Assembly: GCA_016939335.1 (NCBI GenBank)
Contig: JAFGHC010000040.1
Coordinates: 1-45,471, forward strand
Length of the DNA stretch: 45,471 bases
Direction of reading: 5' to 3'
Origin: Candidatus Saganbacteria bacterium
GTDB lineage: Bacteria; Margulisbacteria; WOR-1; O2-12-FULL-45-9; XYB2-FULL-48-7
Part shown: in pieces, positions 29,733 through 38,150 of the stretch
Position numbering within the stretch: position 1 is the first letter of the stretch
How the letters are laid out: the number at the start of each line of letters is the position of its first letter
The notes under the pieces: model-generated
Seen by the model: the letters and a program-made list of their open reading frames with translations, nothing else
Databases searched by the model: none
Told to the model about the DNA's origin: nothing
Position numbers and translations under genes: made by a program

Positions 29733-31319
29733 TCACGCATAAACCCTGTAGTCAATATCGGGAAAAAGATTGTCCTTGTACTCTATCTCGGCCAGCCAGG
29801 GGGCATCGATCGAGTTCGATTTGATCGAGTCGTAAAGCTTGCTGAAGCGCTCGATGTGGTCTTTGGTCCGCTTGTGAGCGTAAGGGACGCAGGTACCGGT
29901 CTTGAAAATGAAGGCCCAGTCGGACGACTGCGCCAGCAGCAGTTCGCGGGCCGCCTGGTTGAGCGCGCGCCGCAGCAGGCCGCTGGCGTTCGGGAAGCTC
30001 TCCGCCAGCTCGACCATCCGGTCGGCCGCTTTGTGCAAATAGCGGTAGATCCAGTCATTGCTCCCTTCCAGCCAGACCTCGTTGTAGCCTTTCCAGCCCC
30101 AGGACGACATCGAGGGGGTCACGATCTGATTGCGCGGATACCAGTCGAGGTATTCCGACGGCGTGACCAGTTTGACCGTCCGCTGGTCGTAGCAAAGCTT
30201 GCGGATCAGGAAATTGAGCCACTCGGGGCCTTCGTACCACCAGTGGCCGAAAAGTTCGGCGTCATAGGGCGAAATGACGATCGGTTTTTTGTCCAGAAAA
30301 TCATAGAGATGCTCGACCTGCTTTTCCCGGTTGAAGAGAAAATTGCCCGCGTGCGTCGCCGCCGTGTCGAGCGCCCAGCGCCTGACGTAAGGGGCCTTGT
30401 ACGCCAGATCGACCTGGCCGGTAATGCGGTGGTACTTGATGCCGGTGTTGATCCGCGTGCCATCAACATGGATATAGGGGCGGATGTATTCGTAATCGAG
30501 GTCGAAGCCGATATCGCGGTAGAACTCGCGGTAATTGTAATCGCCCGGATAGCCCTCTTCGGCGCTCCAGACCGCCTTGGACGATTCCATGTCGCGGCCG
30601 AAGGCCGCCACCCCCGACTTGCAGTAGACCGGCGCGAAGACGCCGTACTTGGGCCGGGGCGAACCGTGGAGGATGCCGTGGGTGTCGACGATAAAATAGC
30701 GGATCCCCGCCTCCTTCAGGAATTCGTCGTGGCCCGGGTGGTAGCCGCACTCCGGCAGCCAGATCCCCCGGGGCCGGCGCCCGAAGATTTTTTCGTAGTG
30801 GTCCGCCGCCACCCGCACCTGGGCGCGCACCGCCTTGGGGTTGATCTCCATCAGCGGCAGGAAGCCGTGCGTCGCGCCGCAGGTGATGATCTCCAGTTTG
30901 CCCAGGTCCTGGAATTTTTTGAAGGCGCCGACCAGGTTCTGGCCGTAGCGTCCGACGAAAGCCTCCCGGCTCTCGAGGAAAGCGCGGTTGTACATCCGGG
31001 CCAGTTCGTGGAATTCGCCCTGCCAGCGGGTCCGTTCCAGTTCTTTATATGAGAGGTCGATCAAGCTGTCCAGGTGCTTGAGATAGCGCGCCTGCAGCAG
31101 CGGGTCGCCGAGCATCGAGGCCAGCGTCGGGGTGACCGACATCGTCAGCCGGAAATCGACGCCGTCGCTGACCAGCCCCTCAAAGACCTTGAGCAGGGGG
31201 AGATAAGTTTCGGTGATCGCTTCGTACAGCCAGTCTTCTTCGAGGAAATCTTCGTATTCCGGATGGCGCACGAACGGCAGGTGCGCGTGCAGCACCAGCG
31301 CCAGGTAACCTTTTTCCAT
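29733..31319 (-). CDS. GH57 / DUF1957 1,4-alpha-glucan branching-type enzyme
   Basis: LALVLHAHLPFVRHPEYEDFLEEDWLYEAITETYLPLL, GIWLPECGYHPG, ISPYDAELFGHWWYEGPEWL. Confidence 0.92.
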   Translation of the reverse strand: MEKGYLALVLHAHLPFVRHPEYEDFLEEDWLYEAITETYLPLLKVFEGLVSDGVDFRLTMSVTPTLASMLGDPLLQARYLKHLDSLIDLSYKELERTRWQGEFHELARMYNRAFLESREAFVGRYGQNLVGAFKKFQDLGKLEIITCGATHGFLPLMEINPKAVRAQVRVAADHYEKIFGRRPRGIWLPECGYHPGHDEFLKEAGIRYFIVDTHGILHGSPRPKYGVFAPVYCKSGVAAFGRDMESSKAVWSAEEGYPGDYNYREFYRDIGFDLDYEYIRPYIHVDGTRINTGIKYHRITGQVDLAYKAPYVRRWALDTAATHAGNFLFNREKQVEHLYDFLDKKPIVISPYDAELFGHWWYEGPEWLNFLIRKLCYDQRTVKLVTPSEYLDWYPRNQIVTPSMSSWGWKGYNEVWLEGSNDWIYRYLHKAADRMVELAESFPNASGLLRRALNQAARELLLAQSSDWAFIFKTGTCVPYAHKRTKDHIERFSKLYDSIKSNSIDAPWLAEIEYKDNLFPDIDYRVYA

Positions 31320-31322
31320 TCT

Positions 31323-32285
31323 TTATTCCGTGTTTCTTTCCACCCGGGGCGTGATCTTGCGGCGCTCCGCGCCGTCATCCCTGATCGCCTCAATGGGAAT
31401 GACCTGCCGGCCGTCAGGCAGCGAAAACCGGAGGCTGAAAGTGCCGTCGTCGCGCAGCTTGATCTTGCGCCCCTGCACCGTCACCGTCGCCGACGGCTCG
31501 GTCGCGCCGTAGACGATCAGCTCGCAGTTGGCCGCCAGCCAGAACGGCCGCTCGCCCGGCCGGCGGCTCGGCGAAGAAGGGCTGAAGAGCCAGCCCGAGG
31601 CGCTCTCCTGCTGGAAGCGCTTTTTCATCAGCTCCTTGATCTCCTGGGAGCCGCGGCCAAGGCCGAAGCCGCCGGAGAGCGCGTACATCCTTTCCCAGTC
31701 GGGTATCATCCATTGTTCATCGATGACGTCCGACATCGTCTCAAGCGGCGTCGTCACGCTGTTGGAGCGGGCCGCCGCGATAAAGCGGCCGTCTTCGGTC
31801 AGATAGCCGATCTCGGCAAAATAGGTCCGGTTGGGGGCCGGCACCCGGATATACCAGTTCCGGGCGCCGCCGACCTCGACATCGTGATGCTTGAGGCTGG
31901 CGGCCTCATAAACGCGCAGGACCAGCCGCGCCCGGGCAAAAACGCCCTCGCCCAGTTGCTGACTGATCTCGCTGCGGCGCTGGTCGCTGATCTCCCAGTA
32001 GGCGTAAATCCAGCGGGGATCACGGACCATGAGCACGATGCGGTTATCCCCGTAGCCGGCGGGGAATTCCCAGCGGGCTTCCTGGCTGAATTTTTGAATG
32101 ACCGGCCCGGCGTAGTACTTGCTCGCTTCGACCTTGAGCTCGGCTCCCGGCGCCGGCGGGCCGGACAGTTCCGGCTTGGGCGCGGCCCGCGGCGCCCTTT
32201 TGACAACCCGCCCTCCCTTGACCAGCTTCTTTTTGCCGGCGGCGTTGTTCCCAGCGGTCTTAACCGCTCGTTTTTTCAGGGGCAT
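31323..32285 (-). CDS. DUF4912 domain-containing protein
   Basis: Lys/Arg/Ala-rich N-terminus, DPRWIYAYWEISDQRR, LVLRVYEAAS, YFAEIGYLTEDGRFIAAARSNSVTTP. Confidence 0.8.
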   Translation of the reverse strand: MPLKKRAVKTAGNNAAGKKKLVKGGRVVKRAPRAAPKPELSGPPAPGAELKVEASKYYAGPVIQKFSQEARWEFPAGYGDNRIVLMVRDPRWIYAYWEISDQRRSEISQQLGEGVFARARLVLRVYEAASLKHHDVEVGGARNWYIRVPAPNRTYFAEIGYLTEDGRFIAAARSNSVTTPLETMSDVIDEQWMIPDWERMYALSGGFGLGRGSQEIKELMKKRFQQESASGWLFSPSSPSRRPGERPFWLAANCELIVYGATEPSATVTVQGRKIKLRDDGTFSLRFSLPDGRQVIPIEAIRDDGAERRKITPRVERNTE

Positions 32286-32289
32286 TGAC

Positions 32290-32559
32290 TTACTTCACCA
32301 CCTTGATCGAATTCTCGCTCCCCCAGCCGTTCGCGGTCAGCCGGTCGGCTTTGGGATCGTTGATCCAAGCCCCGTCAGCCAGGAATTTGTATTCATATTC
32401 ACCCGGCTCCAAGCTGGCCTGGGCTTTCCATTCGCCCGAGAGCCCCTTGGTCATCATGATCGCGCCCTTTTCCCAGTCGGTAAAATTACCGGCCAGCTTG
32501 ACATCGTGCATCTCCTGGGCGGACCTGAAGCTGAACGTGACCTTTTTCTTCTTTGCCAT
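32290..32559 (-). CDS. glycogen-binding (CBM48/AMPK-beta-like) small protein
   Basis: VTFSFRSAQEMHDVKLAGNFTDWEKGAIMMTK...LEPGEYEYKFLADGAWINDPKADR. Confidence 0.85.
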   Translation of the reverse strand: MAKKKKVTFSFRSAQEMHDVKLAGNFTDWEKGAIMMTKGLSGEWKAQASLEPGEYEYKFLADGAWINDPKADRLTANGWGSENSIKVVK

Positions 32560-33596
32560 CAAATCTTCACCTCCCGCAGGTATTTGGCGGCTTCCTCCGG
32601 CGCCGTCGGATTGATATAAAGGCCGGAGCCCCATTCGAACCCGGCCTGCATGGTCAGCCGCGGGATAATCTCGATGTGCCAGTGAAAATCATACTGGATC
32701 GTTCCCCAGTAGTCGGGCTTGCCCGGCCGCTGGACCGGGTTAGGCGCGGTGTGCAGGACATAATTGTATGGGGGATCGTTGAGGGTCTGGCGCAGCCGCA
32801 GCAGGATATCTTTCAGGCAGCGGGCCAGCTGGATCCGTTCTTCGTCGGGCAGCTGCTGGAAGCCGTATTCGTGCCGGCGCGGCAGCAGCCAGAGCTCAAA
32901 GGGGAAGCGCGAAGCGAACGGCGCGAAGACGACGAAATATTCGTTCTCATAGACCAGCCGCTCCCCCGCCCCCAGCTCCTGGCGGATCATGTCGCAAAAG
33001 ATGCAGCGCTCCTTTTCCTGGAAATAGTCGCGCGAGTTGGTCAGCTCCAGCTTGACGTAGCGCGGCGTGATTGGCGTGGCGATCAACTGGGAATGCGGAT
33101 GGCTCAGCGAGGCGCCGGCCGCCGTGCCGTAATTCTTAAAGACCAGGATGTAGCGGAAGCGCTGGTCTTTTTCCAGGTCAACGATCCGCTGCTTGTAAGC
33201 CCAGAGGATCTTTTCCACGTGCTCGTCGGGCAGGTCGGGGATATTCTCGCCGTGACGCGGCGTTTCGACGATCACTTCGTGCGCGCCGATGCCGCTCATC
33301 ATGTCATAGATCCCCGTGCCGGTGCGGTTGACTTCGCCTTCGATGATCAGCGCGGGGAATTTATTGGGTATGACGCGGACGTCCCAGCCGGCGGTATTGG
33401 GCAAGGTCGCGGCCTTGCGCCAGGCAACGATCTCCTGCGGGGTTTTGCTTTCGTTCCCTTCGCAGAAAGGGCAGAACTTGACCCCCGCCCCCTCCGCGCC
33501 AACGGCGCTCGTGCCAAAATCGGAAGGCCGCCGCCCGCGTTCCGTTGAGATGACCACCCAGCGGTCGGAAATCGGATCTTTACGCAACTCCGGCAT
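32559..33596 (-). CDS. galT: galactose-1-phosphate uridylyltransferase family
   Basis: LRKDPISDRWVVISTERGRRPSDF, CPFCEGNE, SLSHPHSQLIATP HIT-type active site. Confidence 0.9.
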   Translation of the reverse strand: MPELRKDPISDRWVVISTERGRRPSDFGTSAVGAEGAGVKFCPFCEGNESKTPQEIVAWRKAATLPNTAGWDVRVIPNKFPALIIEGEVNRTGTGIYDMMSGIGAHEVIVETPRHGENIPDLPDEHVEKILWAYKQRIVDLEKDQRFRYILVFKNYGTAAGASLSHPHSQLIATPITPRYVKLELTNSRDYFQEKERCIFCDMIRQELGAGERLVYENEYFVVFAPFASRFPFELWLLPRRHEYGFQQLPDEERIQLARCLKDILLRLRQTLNDPPYNYVLHTAPNPVQRPGKPDYWGTIQYDFHWHIEIIPRLTMQAGFEWGSGLYINPTAPEEAAKYLREVKI

Positions 33597-33620
33597 CCCT
33601 AACTCCCCCCAATCTACACT

Positions 33621-35774
33621 CTAATCTTCGATCCGCAGAACGATCTTGGTGTTCCATTTTTCATTGGGCTGCAAGGAAATTTTCCAATTAAAAACCACCA
33701 CGGAACTCTGATAAGTTTTCTCGAACCCCGCTTCGGACTGAGAAACGGTCTCAATCGGAAAACGCCAAAAATTCGCTGCCCGATCCAGGGCCAATAATAC
33801 ACTAAAACCCTTCCATTCGTCAACGAGCTTTATCTGTCTGACGCTGTCCAGCTCCCCCCGGCTCGCCAGCGTCCGGTCCGCCAGCTCGCTCCCCTCGACC
33901 TCATAATAGCGGTCGGGGGCGCGGCCGGCCAGCAGCGAAAAGTTGAATTCCGGCGCGAACCAGAGCTCAAGCGGCGCTTCGTGCGGGTTGAACAGTTCGT
34001 AATGGATCTCAACGATCGACTGGCGGGCGTACAGGCCGATCGTCTTGGTCAGTTTGAGCGGCCGGCCGCCGACCCGCCCCTGGCGCGTCAGCGAGAGCGC
34101 CACTTCGCTGCCGTGGCGCCGCGGCATGAAATCATACGGCTGATCGACGAAGTCGCCCGCTTCCTCGTACTGGACGCGGCTGAATTTATCAAGGTCGGTC
34201 CCGGCGCCGAGAAAATGGTCGAGCAGCGAGATCCGCCGGTGCCAGTCATAGGCCAGCGCTTTATCGAGCCCGCCCTCTTTCATTTTGACGATCTCGTGGA
34301 TCGAAGTGGCGCCGCCGGCCGGCTGGCCCGCGCGGGCGGCCGCCGCATGGAGGACCTTGCCGTGATAGACCTCTTCGCGGCGGGCCAGCGTGTTGAGCAG
34401 GTTGAAATTTTTCGGCTTGTAGTCGAGCTCGAACAGAGCGCCCCCCGCCGCCGGGGCGAAATAAAGATTGAGCATGTTATTGGAAAGGATGACTTCGTCC
34501 TGGCCGTCCTTGTCAAAGTCGGTCACCACGATATCGGCAAAGTCGTCCTTGCCGCGCGAGTATTTTTCCAGCAGCTGCTCGGCCCGCAGCAGGTGCTCGT
34601 AGACCGCGTGGCGCAGATAATTCAGATAAAGGCCGCCGAAGACGCCGTGCCAGTAAGCGCAGTTGCACTGTCCCTGGTAGAGCTGGTCACGCGCTTCGCT
34701 CAAGCGGCTGTCGCGCTCCTTCTCCCCCAGCGGCGAGCGGCCCTTCTTCAGCGTCTGCAGGCGCTGGCTGACCTGCAGCATTTTTTTGTGCATGTTGTTG
34801 GCTTCCGGGTATTTGACAAAGAAGTTGCGGAAAAACCCGCCTTTGAAGAACTGGCCGTAGTCCTCGGACTTCCCCTGCCGCTTGATCTCTTCCGTGATGC
34901 GCTGGTATTTTTTCCCCGATTCGGTCGGCAGCGCCCACTCCATCATCTCCGCGTAAGCAGCGGTCGGCAGGTAGATCCGGCCGCGGGCCGGCACTTCATC
35001 GAGATACTCGGAAAAGGTCCGCGACTCGATCCAGGAGGAATTTTCTTCCAGCAGCGTCAGCAGGCGTTCGAGATAGCCCTCTTCGAACACCCACTTGTGC
35101 GTGCCGGGCCAGACGCCGAACTTCTCGCCGTCGTCGGCCAGGATGCCGGCCGCGCGCCCGTCCTCGCTGGCGATCCCGGCCAGGTATTTGATCGTCTCCT
35201 CGGGGAGCTTGAAGGGGATTAGGTACCTTAAATTTTTGTTGATCGGGAAGATGTTGAGCGTCGCCCCTTCTTCCTCGGTCACGTAATGGCCGAGCAGCTG
35301 GCCGCCGGGCAGCCCGGCCGAGATGAAATGCGAGTCGTCGACGGTGACATACTCAATTCCCGCCCGGGCCAGCAGCTTGGGCAGGTGCGGCTCCCAGATC
35401 CGCTCCGTCAGCCAGAGGCCGCGCGGCGCCTGGCCGAATTTTTCCTTGAGGTAATTGTTCGAGCGCTCGATCTGCCCGAGCTTGTCGTCGTCGGGGATGA
35501 TCGGGATGATCGGCTCGTAGTAACCGGCGGTCATCACTTCCGCCTGGCCGCGCTTGACCAGTTTTTTCAGGTAATCGAGGAACTCGGGATGCTTGTGCTC
35601 GAACCAGTCGTAAAGGATCCCGCTGTAGTGGACGGCGAATTTGATGCGCGGGTGCGCGTCCATGGCCTGGATGAACGGCAGATATGATTTTTCATAGGCC
35701 TCGTCGAAGACGTTGTCGAAATTGCCGACCGGCTGGTGGCAATGGACGCCAAACAGAAACTTTACTTTTTTCAT
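33621..35774 (-). CDS. GH57 alpha-amylase/4-alpha-glucanotransferase (DUF1926-type C-terminal)
   Basis: VKFLFGVHCHQPVGNFDNVFDEAYEKSYLPFIQAMDAHP, GLWLTERIWEPHLPKLL. Confidence 0.9.
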   Translation of the reverse strand: MKKVKFLFGVHCHQPVGNFDNVFDEAYEKSYLPFIQAMDAHPRIKFAVHYSGILYDWFEHKHPEFLDYLKKLVKRGQAEVMTAGYYEPIIPIIPDDDKLGQIERSNNYLKEKFGQAPRGLWLTERIWEPHLPKLLARAGIEYVTVDDSHFISAGLPGGQLLGHYVTEEEGATLNIFPINKNLRYLIPFKLPEETIKYLAGIASEDGRAAGILADDGEKFGVWPGTHKWVFEEGYLERLLTLLEENSSWIESRTFSEYLDEVPARGRIYLPTAAYAEMMEWALPTESGKKYQRITEEIKRQGKSEDYGQFFKGGFFRNFFVKYPEANNMHKKMLQVSQRLQTLKKGRSPLGEKERDSRLSEARDQLYQGQCNCAYWHGVFGGLYLNYLRHAVYEHLLRAEQLLEKYSRGKDDFADIVVTDFDKDGQDEVILSNNMLNLYFAPAAGGALFELDYKPKNFNLLNTLARREEVYHGKVLHAAAARAGQPAGGATSIHEIVKMKEGGLDKALAYDWHRRISLLDHFLGAGTDLDKFSRVQYEEAGDFVDQPYDFMPRRHGSEVALSLTRQGRVGGRPLKLTKTIGLYARQSIVEIHYELFNPHEAPLELWFAPEFNFSLLAGRAPDRYYEVEGSELADRTLASRGELDSVRQIKLVDEWKGFSVLLALDRAANFWRFPIETVSQSEAGFEKTYQSSVVVFNWKISLQPNEKWNTKIVLRIED

Positions 35775-35816
35775 TTTTATCTATATCTTTTATTTTTTAT
35801 TTTTGATCTTTTATTT
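35775..35816. repeat. heptanucleotide repeat between the two GH57 genes
   Basis: ttttatc tatatct tttattt tttattt ttgatct tttattt, 7 nt period. Confidence 0.7.
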
Positions 35817-35819
35817 TTA

Positions 35820-38012
35820 TTAGATGAACCACTGTTCCTCTTCGTACGATTCGGTCGGCACGGTGACCGTGATGCCGCCGCCGCGCGGCCAGCGCTCCAG
35901 CTCCTGGCCCTGTTTGGCCACCACCACCAGAAACTCGAGCTTCTGCCCGGGCGCCGCCCCCAGGTCGCTGAACGGAAGGCCGAGCTCAATTATACGCCCG
36001 AGCCCGAACGATTCAAGGCTCCTCATCAGCTCCCATTCCTGCCGGTCGCTGCACCGGTAAAGCCTGAAGTTGTATCTGTTCTGCTGCCGGTCAAAAGCCA
36101 GTTCGGCCTTGCGCTCGGCCGGCGCGCCGACCAGCACCGCGAATGAAAAGTCCTTCGCTTCGTCGCTGGCCAGGTAAAGGTTGACCTCCAGCCGGACATA
36201 GAGCTCGGTCAGGCTGAAGCCGTAATACAGTTCGTAAAGCAGCGTTTCGATCTGGTGCATCGCCCCGCGCGCCCGCGTGAAGTCGTAATGACCGGCGGCC
36301 AGCCATTCATAATAATTGGTGACCTCGCCATCGAGCTCCGGCTGGATCAGGTACGTCGGCTCCTTGACCGGCCGGAGCACCCCGATCTTTTTGATCGGGA
36401 CGTCCAGCTCCTTGGGCGGCAGGCGGCCGATCAGGTTGTAGACGTTCTTGAGGTGGCGGCGGAACAGGGCGTCAAAGGCGCTGTCGTTCTCCGAAGCGTG
36501 GTCGTCGCCGTACCACCAGCACCAGTCGGAGCCTTCGGCGATGTAGATCTCCTGCCAGGCGGTCGCCAGGTCGCCGGACGCCGCCCCTGCCAGCGCCAGG
36601 CGCGCCCGGCTAAGGTGCGCCCAGGCCTGGTTGTCTTCGTCGTGACCGATCCAGATCTTGAAATTGCTGTTGATCCAGGAACCGGCAAAGAGCTGGGGAA
36701 CTTTGCGCTGGGGCGGGTTCTGTGCCAAATAGTCAGAGACGCGCACCGTCTTGATCAGCGGGTCGCTCCCCAGGCGGCCGTAAAAAGCCTCGAAGAATTC
36801 CCTGCCGCCGTCGCGGTAATATTCCCACGCGTTTTCCCCGTCGAGGATGACCGAGGCAAGGTAACAGCGGCCGTCTTCGGGCAGGCTGATGCGGATATTG
36901 TGCAGATGGGAAGTGAAATCGTTGATCGCGTCCGGCACCTTCCAGCGGTAATAGACGAAACCGATCTGGTCGGAGATGAAATGGTTGCGGAAGACCATGG
37001 CCACGGAAGTCCCGTCGCGCTCGACCAGATACGGCTGGTAAAGGTCGGCCGCGGACAGGCCGCGCGCGCGCTGTTCGATTTTCTGGAGGGTGCGCTCGAG
37101 GATCGCTTCGTCAGTCGCGCACCACTTGAACCCGGCCCGGGCGATCAGCGGGATGATCTGTTCGGAAACCGAGCCTTCCGAAGGCCAGAGGCCCTGCGGC
37201 GGGCGGCCGAAAATCCTGGCGTGCGACTCGACCGCCAGCTGGAGCTGTTTCTCCGCGTCCTCGGGATGGCGGAAGAGTGCGGCAGGCAGTTTGACGTACG
37301 GCAGCGCTTCGCGCGCCGCCGCCGAATCGCAGAGCAGCGGCAGGATCGGATGATAGAACGGCGTGGTCGTGATCTCGATCTGCCCCCGCTCCTCCAGCTC
37401 GCGGTATTTGGGGATCACCCTGCCCATGACCTCCCATTGTTTGTCGATCACCGCCTGCTTGTCATCGCGGGTAAAGTAGCGCCCCTTGGCGATCAGCTCT
37501 TTGATCACCGGGTCCTCATTTTTACAAATGAAGCCGAACCAGGTCAGGTTGAACCAGACCTGCAGGTCCATGAGCTCCTGGGCGGAGAAGCGCCGGGCCA
37601 CCTTGGCCAGCTCGGCCGGCGCCACAAAGCGGCCGCGCTTGAGCAGGAGGTCCTGGTAGCGCGGATAGGGGGCGATCATGTTGTCCCAGTTGGCCATGAA
37701 AAAGTTCTGCAGCAGGATGACCCGCTCGTCAAGCGACAGGTCGCCCGGCTCCTTCAGCGTCAGCTCAAGGGCGGCGTCCTTGACTTTCTCCCTGTTGTTA
37801 ACGTAATCCTCGATCTGGGCCAGGAGCGACGGCACCAGGTTGAAGTTGACCCTGACCCCGGGAAAGCGGTCGAGGACCGCCGCCATGTCATAATAATCCT
37901 TGACCGCGTGCAGCCTGACCCAGGGCAGAATATATTCCCCCGTCACCAGGTCCTTGTAAAAAGGCTGGTGCATGTGCCAGAGAAGCGCGACTGAAAGAGG
38001 CTGACTGCTCAT
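35820..38012 (-). CDS. GH57 family glycoside hydrolase (alpha-amylase-like)
   Basis: VALLWHMHQPFYKDLVTGEYILPWVRLHAVKDYYDM, GLWPSEGSVSEQIIPLIARAGFKWCATDEAIL; start trimmed to MSSQPLS. Confidence 0.9.
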   Translation of the reverse strand: MSSQPLSVALLWHMHQPFYKDLVTGEYILPWVRLHAVKDYYDMAAVLDRFPGVRVNFNLVPSLLAQIEDYVNNREKVKDAALELTLKEPGDLSLDERVILLQNFFMANWDNMIAPYPRYQDLLLKRGRFVAPAELAKVARRFSAQELMDLQVWFNLTWFGFICKNEDPVIKELIAKGRYFTRDDKQAVIDKQWEVMGRVIPKYRELEERGQIEITTTPFYHPILPLLCDSAAAREALPYVKLPAALFRHPEDAEKQLQLAVESHARIFGRPPQGLWPSEGSVSEQIIPLIARAGFKWCATDEAILERTLQKIEQRARGLSAADLYQPYLVERDGTSVAMVFRNHFISDQIGFVYYRWKVPDAINDFTSHLHNIRISLPEDGRCYLASVILDGENAWEYYRDGGREFFEAFYGRLGSDPLIKTVRVSDYLAQNPPQRKVPQLFAGSWINSNFKIWIGHDEDNQAWAHLSRARLALAGAASGDLATAWQEIYIAEGSDWCWWYGDDHASENDSAFDALFRRHLKNVYNLIGRLPPKELDVPIKKIGVLRPVKEPTYLIQPELDGEVTNYYEWLAAGHYDFTRARGAMHQIETLLYELYYGFSLTELYVRLEVNLYLASDEAKDFSFAVLVGAPAERKAELAFDRQQNRYNFRLYRCSDRQEWELMRSLESFGLGRIIELGLPFSDLGAAPGQKLEFLVVVAKQGQELERWPRGGGITVTVPTESYEEEQWFI

Positions 38013-38026
38013 TAAGCTCCTACTTT

Positions 38027-38149
38027 CTACTTTCTCTCCGTCATCGCTATCCCTTTGGTGATGACCCACATGGCGAACAGCAGTCCCAGGACGGTGACAA
38101 GAACGATCGTGCCGCAAATTATCAGCGTGATCAGGATCCCCGTATTCAT
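38027..38149 (-). CDS. 40 aa single-pass membrane microprotein
   Basis: not in the ORF track; MNTGILITLIICGTIVLVTVLGLLFAMWVITKGIAMTERK* preceded by GGAGGTGTAAG Shine-Dalgarno. Confidence 0.7.
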   Translation of the reverse strand: MNTGILITLIICGTIVLVTVLGLLFAMWVITKGIAMTERK

Positions 38150-38150
38150 C

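Noticed and set aside
36255-37994. 579 aa plus-strand ORF
   Set aside because: Antisense to the GH57 gene 35820-38012, no recognisable motif.
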